This document shows, one piece after another, positions 22,426 through 33,599 of a DNA stretch of 64,000 nt (its first letter is position 1; every line of letters starts with the position of its first letter). A program made the translations under genes and the position numbers. The stretch is from positions 3,100,001 to 3,164,000 of the forward strand of contig NC_092812.1 of NCBI RefSeq assembly GCF_040954645.1, written 5' to 3'. The notes under the pieces are model-generated. The model saw only the letters and a program-made list of their open reading frames with translations, had not been told where the DNA came from and searched no databases. The stretch is from Diabrotica undecimpunctata (Eukaryota > Arthropoda > Insecta > Coleoptera > Chrysomelidae).

Positions 22426-24063
22426 TTACTGCACAAAATTTTGATTATTAGAATTGTCAGATTGTATCTGACCACTTGGATCTGATGTCCTATGTCTTTC
22501 CCTACTATGACTTCTACTCACATTTTCCTGCCTTGTACTACTTCGTTCCCTGTCTTCGCAGCTTCTATTCCTTCGAACACAATTTACCTGTCTGTTATAG
22601 TTAGGTCGCTCTGTATTTCTTCTATTATTAAAATCTTGTCTATTATTATTAGTACTGTTATTAAAATGTTGTCTATTATAATTAGTATTATTATTAAAAT
22701 TTTGTCTATTATAACTAGTATTATTATTAAAGTTCTGTCTATTTGGATTACTGTTATTATTATTAAAATTTTGTAAACTATTACCATATCTATAATTATT
22801 ATATGATTGTTGATTATCATTTTTATTATATTGAAAGTTATTATTGTTTTTTCTGTTGTTATTATTACTTGTCATATTGCCTCTTTGTATTCTTTGAATA
22901 AAATTAATAAAACTATCTATTGTTTGAATATTTTGTACAGTTACGGTTTGCACAACATCAGCATCAAAATGTCTAGATACATTTAAGACTGTTTCATCCT
23001 CTCTAAGTGGTGGTTCTAAATATTTTGCAACTGTTATCAATTTCAATGCATAATCTACCATATTTGATTTTAAATTTTGATTATACTTTCCAAAATATAG
23101 AATTTCTCTAAACTTGGCTTGCTCTAGTTCACCCCAATAATAATTTAAAAATTTATTTTCAAATGTTTGAAAATTATCTAAATCATTTTCAATACTAGCA
23201 AACCAAGTTGCTGCATTGTCATTTAATGTCATTCTAATATAATCTTTAATATCATTAATATTATTCACAAATCTTAATTTATGTTTTAAACTATTTATGT
23301 ATACTCTAGGATGCAAATTTTTTATATTACCAGAGAATTTAATCCCAGTCTCATTTGTTAAATTTAAGTAAGGTCTCCCTATGTCTCTCATTTGTGAAAT
23401 ATCATCTATTCTCTGTTCCACATTTCTTATTTGATTACAATTTATTTGGATATTTTGTTGTATATCGTCTAATTTTTCTTCTGTGTTTCTCCTGTCTTCG
23501 TTAATTTTTACTTCTAAGTTACATTTCTGTAACTCTATTTTCTGTTCTATATCTATCTTATTATCTTGAATAATCCTCTTTACTTCTGTCCTCTCATTGT
23601 CTATCCTTTTCTTGTAGTCATTCCGTATACTTTTTATTTCATTTGCTACTTTTTTCTCTGCAGCTTCAAGTTTTTTATCCATTTGTTTTACAATTTTATT
23701 ATTATTATCTTCTATTTTCTTTTCTAATTTTCTATAATTCTCTTCCAATTTCTGTTCCATTTTTTTCATGTCTTCTTTGACTTCTTTTGAATTCTCTTCC
23801 AATTTTTTTGTATTCTCTTCCATTTTCTGTTCCATTTTTTTCATGTCTTCTTTGATTTCTTTTGAATTCTCTTCCATTGTCTTGTTCATCTGCATCATTA
23901 ATGACATCAAAGCTGCCATATTGACATTTTCCTCTCTTTCTGGATTCATTTCTGCAGTATCTTGTGGAACTTGAACTAAACTCTCCTCTTGTATAGGTTG
24001 TGTTTCTACTTCCACATCTTCTTCATTCTTTTTGCTTCTTGTACCTTTCTTTCCTTGAGACAT
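22426..24063 (-). CDS. gag, intact open frame, coiled-coil and Asn-rich
   Basis: 545 codons without a break, starting MSQGKKGTRSKKNEED. Residues about 55-230 are a long heptad-rich coiled coil with repeats of the kind EENSKEIKEDMKKMEQK. The middle (about 240-390) resembles a retrotransposon capsid: KFSGNIKNLHPRVYINSLK, NDNAATWFASIENDLDNFQ and FENKFLNYYWGELEQAKFR. The C-terminal third is Asn/Gln/Arg-rich with repeated NRQNFNNNT-like units, then an Arg/Ser-rich end (SRSHSRERHR). There is no CCHC zinc knuckle; the basic Asn/Arg-rich tail may bind RNA instead. Same arrangement as the Gag at 58,074. Confidence 0.85.
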   Translation of the reverse strand: MSQGKKGTRSKKNEEDVEVETQPIQEESLVQVPQDTAEMNPEREENVNMAALMSLMMQMNKTMEENSKEIKEDMKKMEQKMEENTKKLEENSKEVKEDMKKMEQKLEENYRKLEKKIEDNNNKIVKQMDKKLEAAEKKVANEIKSIRNDYKKRIDNERTEVKRIIQDNKIDIEQKIELQKCNLEVKINEDRRNTEEKLDDIQQNIQINCNQIRNVEQRIDDISQMRDIGRPYLNLTNETGIKFSGNIKNLHPRVYINSLKHKLRFVNNINDIKDYIRMTLNDNAATWFASIENDLDNFQTFENKFLNYYWGELEQAKFREILYFGKYNQNLKSNMVDYALKLITVAKYLEPPLREDETVLNVSRHFDADVVQTVTVQNIQTIDSFINFIQRIQRGNMTSNNNNRKNNNNFQYNKNDNQQSYNNYRYGNSLQNFNNNNSNPNRQNFNNNTSYNRQNFNNNTNYNRQHFNNSTNNNRQDFNNRRNTERPNYNRQVNCVRRNRSCEDRERSSTRQENVSRSHSRERHRTSDPSGQIQSDNSNNQNFVQ

Positions 24064-24185
24064 TTTGAGACTTTACTTGTTCAAATATAATTAAAAATAA
24101 AATCTATAATTTTTTCTTTCTACTGATAATTAATTTAATTATATGAGAGCACTTATCTTCCCAAACTAATTCTTTTAAATAGAGA

Positions 24186-24203
24186 GCCCCACGTTGGGCG
24201 CCA
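24186..24203 (-). promoter_or_regulatory. primer binding site
   Basis: TGGCGCCCAACGTGGGGC on the minus strand, three bases inside the 5' LTR end. The identical 18-mer is found in the element at 57,738, so both use the same primer tRNA. Confidence 0.85.
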
Positions 24204-24206
24204 AAT

Positions 24207-25848
24207 TGTTATGATGTGTTTTTTGTTTGAATGATGAGCAATGAGTATTTTTAATAATATATAGGGTTTTTATCGCGGTTCTCAAAGAATTAGCTTGTAA
24301 GTACTTTTTTAAATTATCTTTATTATAACTATTATGAAACACACATATATATCTAACCTAGTCAATGTAAATTTAAAATAAACTATCTTTAAACTGATAT
24401 TCTTATAAAACTAATTAAATTCTATAGACAATCTAAAATTTAAACAAACTATCTTCAAAATTGAAATTGTTATGACACTAACTAAATTATATTAACAAAA
24501 TTTTGTACCTTTCTTTCACTGAATGCCTAAATGAACTGTTTTCCACTATATATATTCTAATTACCACTGAAAGTCTTCGTACTTCGGTTATCCTTGTTTT
24601 TGTGAAATTTCTTTTTCCAATTATCAGCTTCTACCAATTTAAGATATAGTTTTCTTCACCAGCATGTATACACCACCAACCAAACCAGCAAACAGCATTT
24701 ATATTTATTCTTCTTTTCAATATACCAATATCCAATTATTATAAGTTGATTTATACTAATCTCCAACCATAATATAATTTAATTTCTTCCAATATACCTT
24801 TTTTTATCTTCAATAATTATTTGTGTATAATTATAAATGTGCATTAAATTATATGCATAATTTTTAATCTTCATTTAACTCACTATATTAAACAATTTGA
24901 CTATTTGTAACTGATTCACTGACTGTCTTGAAAATTCTGAACAATTTACTTCACTCTACTAACTTTCATCATAAACTGGCCTGACTTCTGACTAAAAACT
25001 TCTAAAAACTTGACTTTCTTACTAAAAACTGTCTTCCCTTGAAAATTCTGAACAATTGACTTCACTTAGTAAATGTTTCTATCTTCTAACTAACTTTCAT
25101 AATAAACTCTCATAATAAACTGGCAAAAACTCTTCTGACTGCACTATCTACAACTTTTCTGACTAAAAACTTTCAAAAACTGCCTGACTTCAGACTAAAA
25201 ACTTCTAAAAACTGCCCAAAAACTGACTTCACTAAGTAAATGTATCTATCTTCTAACTAACTTTCATGATAAAACTCAAAAACTGCAATCTTGAATCCAA
25301 ATCACGGGTATTTATATGTTTTTGGATTTTCTAGAACCATCTCGTAAGATATCATGTTCTATTCAGTTCTATTTAATACATGTCTGAATTTTCTGGAACA
25401 AACCATTTCGCAAACATGGCCATCTCCGGAGATCCAGAGAATTCCATTCTTTTCTATTAATAATTTTGTTTACATTTAGGCTTTTCAGATCAGAATATAT
25501 AATTAAATTAGTAACTTAACATTCTAATTTAATAAAATACACATTTCAAACAATATATTATTATAACCCACTTTATATTCGTAAATATTCTTAAACGTCA
25601 CTTCAGAGTATAAATATCTGTCAATCTCCGAGAGTATTTTTGGTTGCCTAAGCACATGGCTCACTTATATATATTTACAATATTAAAATACAAGTTTTTA
25701 CAATTATTATATGCTAATTTCTTAAAATGCCCTCACATAAATATATTTTTATTAAATTCTCTAGTATATAATTTATTTAAAACAACCAAATATCTAATAT
25801 TATGTAGTATATAACTTATAAATTATTTTCTATAAACCCTAATCGTAT

Positions 25849-25850
<2 letters not shown>
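24207..25850 (-). repeat. 5' LTR (1,644 bp)
   Basis: Direct partner of 18,770-20,413. It should carry the promoter and transcription start, but no convincing TATA box could be singled out in such AT-rich sequence. Confidence 0.95.

Positions 25851-25898
<48 letters not shown>
25851..25898. repeat. (TA)n microsatellite
   Basis: Pure TA directly abutting the right end of the LTR element; probably the other half of the array at 18,694-18,769. Confidence 0.95.
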
Positions 25899-25900
<2 letters not shown>

Positions 25901-26176
25901 CACCTTCTTTCATTAAATAAAAAAACAATACTTTTGCCTTGGCCTTTAAAGAATAACTGGTTGTGATTCCTCTTAATTTTCTGTTGAAAATTTGTTATTT
26001 TACTGACAGTTAGGCACTGAAATTTTTGTCTAATGGAATTTTTGCGTGGTGGTGAAGGTGAAGGCTGGTTTTAGGAGTTGCATTTCAATTATTGGGAATC
26101 TTTTGTTTCGACATTTACAGAAAATGTATACTGTAATTGGGATGATAATCTGTTTTAGTAAAAAAATGATTAGCCT

Positions 26177-26425
26177 TTGGAAGGAATTTTAGAGAAAATT
26201 GAACAAAACAACATTAAACGGGGTCCTACAGCTTTTAAAAGACACAATACGAGGAAAATAACAATACCATTATATATCAATGGGTTATCAAAAATATTTA
26301 AAAGGATAAGAAATAAATTCAGCATTTTATTAACAAACACATTCACATATATTTTATTTGAAACCAAACATAATAAAAAACAAGAAAGAACAAAAGATTG
26401 TATTTATAAACTATCTTATGACTAG
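26177..26425 (+). pseudogene. Penelope-like fragment (linker between RT and GIY-YIG)
   Basis: The frame reads IEQNNIKRGPTAFKRHN, TRKITIPLYINGLSKIFKR and, near the end, HNKKQERTKDCIYKLS. This lines up with IEQNNLERDPTAYTRNN, TRKITIPYIKGLSEKLKR and NEQERTKNCIYKIPCE of the PLE at 29,072. It covers the linker up to the first Cys of the nuclease domain and is truncated on both sides. Confidence 0.75.
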
Positions 26426-27575
26426 GAAAACTTTTAATTAGCTGGATGTACCTCAAAGATATTGAAAATTTAATTTTGAAGTCATATAATAGTAAAATAG
26501 TAAATAGTAAATAATAAGAAAATAATGATGTCTAATAAATCATTAATTTTATAATTAATTGCTTATATTATTGATCAAAATTAAGATATCAGAACAGAAG
26601 TTATTAAATAAGTATATTGTAGTATCGTCGTTAGTACAAATAAGTCTAATAATTTACCATAAAAACCAATTTAAATAAAATATCAGACAAGAAATGCTCT
26701 TGTCTTACACCTGTATTAATTTTTATAGGATTTGATGAGCTTTTTCGTAGTCTGAGATATCTCTACGTTATGGTTACGCTAGCATTGCATTATGGGCACC
26801 ATAGAATTTAATTTACCGCATTAGTAAGAGGTAAATAATTCAAACACTAAAAATACTCTACTAAATACCTAGAAATAAAGGCGTTAAAGTTGATTACACT
26901 AAAACACGACTACTGCTTATAAGAACTGGCAAATTAAGCTTTTTATTTAGCCATAATTTATGTTCTACAATTGCTTTTATGATTGTTGGGACCCCGAATA
27001 AATGACGCTTTGCTGGGAGTTATTGGATATGACATAGTAAGTTATAGGTCAGATTAATTTCTTTGGAAGCACATGACAAATAGTAATTGTTTTGGGTTTG
27101 GGTTAAAGCTATAAAAAACTTGTAAATTTTAATTTTTTAATAGGAAGTTTTACAAAATTTTTGAAGTGCTTTCTAATGTTACTGGTAAATCCTGAAATTG
27201 CATAAAGCTAGTTTTATACCCAGGATATATTTGCATTTTATCACAATAACCTTTAAAATGCATAACGAATTAATAGACTCTTGTTTTATTCGGTCCTTCT
27301 AGATTTTTCTAAGGGCAAATAGATACAGCACGTAAACTTTAAATATAATCTATTTGTTTTAGATTTATTTGTTAAAGGTTGTATGCTAGTGTTATATAGT
27401 ATATGAATATTATTCAGGTATCAGGTACAAGATCTACAAACCTGAAACGTATATTAATAAATTTCTAGCCTAATTCATATTACTCTTCGGTCAATGTATT
27501 TTGTGTCGGTAATTTGTGTATTATCTATTTAAAAATAAAATTATATATGTATATTATTATATATGTATATTATTA

Positions 27576-27579
<4 letters not shown>
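26426..27579. other. no gene recognised
   Basis: AT-rich sequence. It may include decayed PLE 3' sequence on the left. From about 27,535 it passes into interrupted TA repeats. No coding or RNA signal was seen. Confidence 0.4.

Positions 27580-27657
<78 letters not shown>
27580..27657. repeat. (TA)n microsatellite
   Basis: Pure TA lying on the 3' side of the minus-strand PLE end at 27,730-27,850. Confidence 0.95.
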
Positions 27658-27662
<5 letters not shown>

Positions 27663-27729
27663 TTTGAGTTTCTTGAACCGTACAATATTTAATATAAAAT
27701 TAGTTTTTCTTGGGTTTAGGTTCAATAAA

Positions 27730-27850
27730 TTATATTACATGTGGAACTAGATTTTATTTTCCATAGAAATCAACGTTTTGGCAGGAAACCCTTGTCTCTG
27801 TCAAGATTCTAAAATGAAGAAGATTAAGAACAAACAGTTATTTTAAAATA
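27730..27850 (-). repeat. Penelope-type terminal sequence (inverted partner of 32,706-32,820)
   Basis: The minus strand reads aactgtttgttcttaatctt, then the CTTGACAGAGAC hairpin region, AACGTTGATTTCTATGG and AAAATCTAGTTCCACATGTAA. The same series occurs on the plus strand at 32,706-32,820. A degenerate hammerhead-like motif lies at 27,767-27,809; relative to the other copy it has lost the clean GGCA/TGCC stem and the GAAA core. Confidence 0.65.
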
Positions 27851-28109
27851 TGTATTACTCAGCGGCTCCCGAAAACTGCCCGTATAATTTACATTTTCTT
27901 ATCAGAAATCATAGAATGTATAATTAGTACATTTATTTGTGCTTTTCTATAGCAGACTTAACCACAAGATGCCGTACAGTATAGCCGATTCTTGTTCACA
28001 AGTAGCAGTTATGCTCATACAAACCTGAATTCTTCGACGCAGCGATCATTAACGAGATAAAAATTCCAAAAAGATGAGTTTTTTCAATAGTAAAAATTGA
28101 GCACAAAAT

Positions 28110-28440
28110 TGTATTGAAATAAATTTTATTTACATGTTCAGTTTATTTACATATTTAAGTTTATAAAATAAAAATGGATATGTTACATTTCATTCCCATT
28201 CCGTTTCAAAAACTTGGCAATTTGGGAATTTGTAAAGCATCATAGCGGTAATACCACCGCACCTGCCGAAGCAAGAAACGTTCATTTACATAGGCTGCGC
28301 TGACGAGAGTACTTCTGTTGCCTTTTGTGATTATATTTTTTTCGGTTGAAGTTTGTGGTGAAGTCCAGAGACCTCTTCTTGTTACTTCGTATAGATGTCG
28401 CTGCTAGCGTACCTGGCTGTTATTTTGGTTATAATGACCA
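28110..28440 (-). other. possible terminal exon and 3' UTR, unidentified
   Basis: Less AT-rich than the surroundings. On the minus strand, after an acceptor-like aaaataacag (near 28,427), a frame reads PGTLAATSIRSNKKRSL, DFTTNFNRKKYNHKRQQK and YSRQRSLCK before a stop, a strongly basic 46 residues. Two AATAAA-type signals follow within about 200 bp. Alternatively this is another repeat's untranslated region. I do not recognise it. Confidence 0.25.
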
Positions 28441-28496
28441 AATACTAAACTGCATTTCATTTCAGTTGAACTTCCACAAGTGTTCCTGATGATGAG

Positions 28497-29135
28497 TTAA
28501 ATTAATTAATATTTAAATGGGAATAAGCCACAATTAAAGGTTAAAATACATTTATTGACGTTTCAATTTCCACTTCGGAAATCGTTCTCAAAATACAAAC
28601 ATTAGTAAATTAAACAAATTTTGTTTTTGTTACTTAGTGAAAAATTCTTCTAATAATTTAATTTTATCTGACTCATCTATATTGACAATTCAGACATACA
28701 TTATACATTTTAAAGTAGACGACTTTAAAATGATATTGCCAATATTGTTGAGTTGCGTTCCTGGGACGACTTTACTTATAAGATAGTTCATTCGATTACA
28801 TGAAATCAACTTTAACGTGAGAATATCCGTCAGAAAAAATCATAACATGTAATTCGTCTTTAAAAAGACAAATACATGCCATGATGACAGTAAAATTCTC
28901 CCGTTAGTGATTCCATAGTAAATTATGAGGGAAAAACCAGGAAAAAACCTCATAATACTATCCCGACATGGTAAGTATTTGATCTTGCATTTAGTTTACC
29001 TTCAATAAATACCAAATTCCGATTTTATATGTTTGTTATTTAAAAAATATAAATGATGTATTCTCTATATGTTACTGACTTACCAATACTGGTATTTTTC
29101 TTTTAATAACTTCCTCTTTCAATATGGGTAACCAG
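28497..29135 (-). repeat. PLE pseudo-LTR, 3' copy
   Basis: Contains the end of the ORF (KRKIPVLVSQ, stop), the 3' UTR and a hammerhead-like motif at 28,553-28,595. It ends in tttaaattaattaa-type sequence. Differences from the other copy noticed: gtatttttctttt versus gtattttcctttt, and aaaatcataac versus aaaattataac. Confidence 0.9.
28553..28595 (-). ncRNA. hammerhead-like motif in the PLE pseudo-LTR (degenerate core)
   Basis: Minus strand: helix I TATT pairs with AATA. The core is TTGAGAA where CTGANGA is expected. Helix II CGATTTC pairs with GAAATTG (one G-T wobble), then GAAAC and the canonical cleavage triplet GTC. Helix III is the self-complementary ACGT with no loop, suited only to a dimer. 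Two core positions differ from consensus, so activity is doubtful. Confidence 0.4.
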
Positions 29136-29854
29136 ATCCTACTACATTCTGCCGAGGAATTCGCGACGCAATTGGTCTCATTTAGCATAATTAGAGCCGC
29201 TTCTTTGATTTTTCTCTTTTTACCATCAGTTTCTTTTAGGACTATATTTGAATCATTCCATTGAACCCTATGTTCATTATCCCATGCATGTTTACATATT
29301 TGAGATCTATCAAATTCTCTATTTTTAATATAGGATTGATGTTCACTTATTCTAACATTTAATGGCCTTGATGTTTCACCTATATAAAACTGATCGCATT
29401 CACAAGGTATTTTATAAATGCAATTCTTTGTCCTTTCTTGTTCATTGTTAGGTTTGGTTTTGGACAAAATAGATCTCAACGTGTTTGTTGTTTTGAATGT
29501 TGTTGAAATGTTGAATTTATTTCCTATCCTTTTAAGCTTTTCCGATAATCCTTTTATGTATGGTATTGTTATTTTCCTCGTATTATTCCTTGTATATGCT
29601 GTAGGATCTCGTTCTAAGTTGTTTTGTTCTATTCGATCGATTGTTGAAAATTCCTTATTTATAAACGATAAAGGATAATCATTTTTTAATACAACAGTTG
29701 TTAACAAATGTTTCTCCTCCAAGAACGAATTTTCGTTAGAACAAGTAATTTTGGCTCTATCGTATAAGGATTTAATGATTCCCTTTTTAATATTAATATT
29801 GTGATTTGATTTGAAATTTAAATATCTGTTGGTGTGTGTTGGTTTTCTATACAC
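29072..29854 (-). pseudogene. PLE ORF, second part: linker and GIY-YIG endonuclease
   Basis: Continues the RT frame after a frameshift. It opens with MYRKPTHTNRYLNFKSN, the region just after RT in PLEs, and runs through DRIEQNNLERDPTAYTRNN and KPNNEQERTKNCIYKIPCE. The GIY-YIG domain follows: CIYKIPCECDQFYIGETS, RPLNVRISEHQSYIKN (catalytic Arg), the CKHAWDNEHRV zinc-like segment, and IKEAALIMLNETNCVAN with the catalytic Glu. It ends VIKRKIPVLVSQ, partly inside the 3' pseudo-LTR. All expected nuclease residues are visible. It belongs to one protein with the RT part at 29,916-31,532. Confidence 0.9.
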
Positions 29855-29915
29855 CTGAGTTTCGTATCCAGTATCGTTCTTAGAGATTAAAACATCCAGA
29901 AAAGGTAATGTGTTA

Positions 29916-31532
29916 TTATATTCCTTGGTAAATGTAAATGGTAAATGTTATTGTCTCCTCTTTATCGTTTATATCATTTAGGAATGTGTCCAACAACTCT
30001 GATCCATGAGGCCATATTGAGAATACATCATCTACATATCTCCACCATACTGAGGGTTTTAAATTTTGTTTAGAAATAATATTTGTTTCAAAATCTTCCA
30101 TAAATATATCGGCTAATAATGGAGATAAACTAGAGCCCATTGCTAGTCCAAAACTTTGTTTATAGAATTCATTATTTAGTTGAAAATATGTATTATCAGT
30201 ACATACTGTTATTAACTCCATTATAGCTGATATATTTAGTCTTGTTCTAGTTGCCAATGTATCATCACTCTCTAATTTTGTCTTGACTATATTTAAAGTC
30301 TTATCTAATGGCACATTCGTAAATAAACTATTTATGTCAAAACTTACTAAAGTATTATTTGAATTAAATTCAATATTTGATAATTTATTTAAAAAATGTT
30401 GTGTATTTTTTATAAATGTGTCATTTTTATTTGCAATTGGTTTTAAAATATTTAATAAAAATTTTGATAGTTCACTACAAGGAGAATTCATGGTACTACA
30501 AATGGGTCTAAGTGGTATATTCGTTTTATGAATTTTCGGTACTCCATAAAAATGAGGGGTCTTACTATAATGAGGTGTAATTAATCTTCTCTGATAACTG
30601 GGTAAACAATCTTTAAACTTGAATAAAGTTCTATATATTTTGTTTTCCAAAGGTTTTGTTGGATCCTTTGTTAATTTTGTGTAAGGTCCGTTTATTATTA
30701 GATCTTTAATTTTGTTTTCATATTGAATTATATCCATTACCACAGTTGCATTCCCCTTGTCTGCTGGTAGGATGATTATGGAGTCGTCATTTTTTAAAGT
30801 TCTTATAGACTTTAGTTCCTCTTTGCTTATGTTTTGTTCAATTTTATTAGACTTTTCCAATTCAAGCTTACATAATACTCTGTATTCTTCCTTTTCATGG
30901 GTTGGTAAACATTGAGATATTTTTTCCACTGAGCTTATTATGTCTAATTTTGGTATTGATGGCTGAGTAACAGCAAAGTTTAGACCCTTTGACAGTATTA
31001 AATTCTCCGTTGCATTTAAATGTCTATTTGATATATTGACAACTATCGTTAAAATGTCATTATTTCTATTTAGGTTATCTAAAGTGTGTATACTGTTTTG
31101 TTCTAATAGAATATTAAATTTATTTAAATGTATATCTCTTTGTTTAATATATGAATTTTCATATACTATATGTAAACTAAAAATAATTTGATCAAAATCA
31201 GAATTTGATATCACATCGAAAAGTAAATCTTCAATACTTACAATATCTTGTTCAACAAAAAATAAATTTGATCTATGATATTGTAACCGTTCGCGGATCA
31301 TGGACAAGCTGGCTCTATGTAGAATGTTGTTCAACCTTCTGCTTGAATATGCTGGACGTAACTTCAAGCCCTTTGGTATTAGGTTGTTGTCTCTACATCT
31401 TCGTAAAAATTTGATTGAATTTTGACAATGTGCCAGTTTCTTGTATAGAATTTCCAATCTCCGATAATTTTGAATAACGCTGGGCCCATAACGGTTTCTT
31501 AATATTGTTCTGAAGCTATTTTCTTGTGGCAT
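29916..31532 (-). pseudogene. PLE ORF, first part: N-terminal domain and reverse transcriptase
   Basis: 538 codons from MPQENSFRTILRNRYG; the ATG lies two bases inside the pseudo-LTR border. The N-terminal half (to about residue 230) is the helical region typical of PLEs. RT motifs in order: DDSIIILPADKGNATVVMD, RPICSTMNSPCSELSKF, LVSFDINSLFTNVPLDKT (motif A), FGLAMGSSLSPLLADIFME (motif B) and WWRYVDDVFSIWPHG with the catalytic Asp pair. PLE RTs are related to telomerase RT. The frame is lost at about 29,930 by a 13-base tandem duplication of a taaatg-containing block, after which the protein continues in another frame at 29,854. Confidence 0.9.
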
Positions 31533-31533
31533 T

Positions 31534-32172
31534 TTAAATTAATTAATATTTAAATGGGAATAAGCCACAATTAAAGGTTAAAATACATTTATTGACGTTT
31601 CAATTTCCACTTCGGAAATCGTTCTCAAAATACAAACATTAGTAAATTAAACAAATTTTGTTTTTGTTACTTAGTGAAAAATTCTTCTAATAATTTAATT
31701 TTATCTGACTCATCTATATTGACAATTCAGACATACATTATACATTTTAAAGTAGACGACTTTAAAATGATATTGCCAATATTGTTGAGTTGCGTTCCTG
31801 GGACGACTTTACTTATAAGATAGTTCATTCGATTACATGAAATCAACTTTAACGTGAGAATATCCGTCAGAAAAAATTATAACATGTAATTCGTCTTTAA
31901 AAAGACAAATACATGCCATGATGACAGTAAAATTCTCCCGTTAGTGATTCCATAGTAAATTATGAGGGAAAAACCAGGAAAAAACCTCATAATACTATCC
32001 CGACATGGTAAGTATTTGATCTTGCATTTAGTTTACCTTCAATAAATACCAAATTCCGATTTTATATGTTTGTTATTTAAAAAATATAAATGATGTATTC
32101 TCTATATGTTACTGACTTACCAATACTGGTATTTTCCTTTTAATAACTTCCTCTTTCAATATGGGTAACCAG
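31534..32172 (-). repeat. PLE pseudo-LTR, 5' copy
   Basis: Upstream copy of the 639-bp repeat. It ends directly at the start codon region of the ORF and carries the same hammerhead-like motif (31,590-31,632). It should serve as promoter and 5' UTR of the element. Confidence 0.9.
31590..31632 (-). ncRNA. hammerhead-like motif in the 5' pseudo-LTR
   Basis: Same motif as 28,553-28,595 and no differences noticed within it. Its position just upstream of the ORF would place a cleavage site in the 5' UTR of the element's RNA if it is active. Confidence 0.4.
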
Positions 32173-32820
<648 letters not shown>

Positions 32821-32913
32821 ATACACTATTAGATACAATATTTCCAACTTTTATTTTTTCGATGCACCCTACTACGCATATTCTTATTCTCTGCTTTTTA
32901 CTTGGGAAGAAAG

Positions 32914-33345
32914 GGCCTGGAATACTACGGCAACTTATCCATTACCATGGTGCCTTACAGAGGGATTTCGACCAGCCAATTCAAAGTGCCCTCTTGGTAA
33001 ATTCCATCTTTGTTAGATTATAAATATTTCTTACATCGGTGCCACATGCAGCAAGGAAGGAAGTGACTCCCAGGCTACTTCGGGAGCCTCAGTAGCTTCT
33101 GGGACTAGTGGCTCTAGAGATTTCTCGTTCGCTGAAACATCTGGCACGGGACAGTGTCAGGAACTGCAAAACAGCTCGACGATAAAGTTGGCTGCTGGTG
33201 TGGAGCTTCCAGGGTAGCTCAGAGTCTAGGTCGCTGGCTGAATTTGTATGTTGGCTCCATATAACCAAGAAGGAAGGAAGGGCCTGAAATACTACTGCCA
33301 CTGATTCATTTACAGGTTGATTTTAACCAGCCAATTCGAAGTGCC
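32914..33345. repeat. imperfect direct repeats (32,914-33,000 and 33,278-33,345)
   Basis: Both copies read aagaaagggcctg or aggaagggcctg, then (a/g)aatactac(g/t)gc, a variable part, and gaccagccaattc(a/g)aagtgcc. They are probably part of the 3' untranslated region or flank of the R1-clade fragment to the right. The sequence between them (33,060-33,260) has no recognised gene. Confidence 0.55.
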
Positions 33346-33599
33346 AATTTGAAGGTGACGAAATAAAAACACATTCTTAAAGGTAAAAAGATTCCGGTCA
33401 CGAGTCTAGGTTCGTACAATAAGAGCAGAGCCTCAGCAAAGGGCTACCAGGTTATAGGAGACCCTATATGGGAGCCGGAGCAAGTCTAGACTGTGACTTG
33501 AAAATGTTCCACATTTATACATTTTCTTTTGTCTCGATATGGGCATTTTCATGTCAGTTGACCAATAGTCAAAATTGTAGAGGTTTGGAGGCGATGCGA

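Larger units (their letters stand above)
18770..25850 (-). mobile_element. LTR retrotransposon (gypsy-like) with a complete LTR pair and deleted pol
   Basis: Two 1,644-bp direct repeats (18,770-20,413 and 24,207-25,850) start TGATACGATTAGGG and end CATCATAACA on the minus strand. They flank a 3.8-kb interior with a PBS, gag, protease and part of RT. Both outer ends sit in TA repeats, so any target duplication is hidden. RNase H and integrase are missing and replaced by an unrelated segment, so the copy cannot move on its own. Confidence 0.95.
28497..32172 (-). mobile_element. Penelope-like element with pseudo-LTRs, near complete
   Basis: A minus-strand RT/GIY-YIG coding region lies between 639-bp direct repeats (28,497-29,135 and 31,534-32,172). 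The repeats include the last 63 bases of coding sequence, so the upstream one is the 3' end of a partial tandem copy, the arrangement that defines PLE pseudo-LTRs. Only two substitutions between repeats were noticed. The sequence is one short duplication away from an unbroken reading frame, consistent with a recent insertion. Confidence 0.9.

Noticed and set aside
28475..28500. CTGATGATGAG next to the left border of the PLE as a hammerhead core
   Set aside because: No hairpin plus GAAA follows on that strand within a reasonable distance.
33089..33301. 70-residue minus-strand frame in less AT-rich sequence
   Set aside because: It sits between two direct-repeat copies next to the R1-clade fragment and shows no domain; more likely untranslated element sequence.
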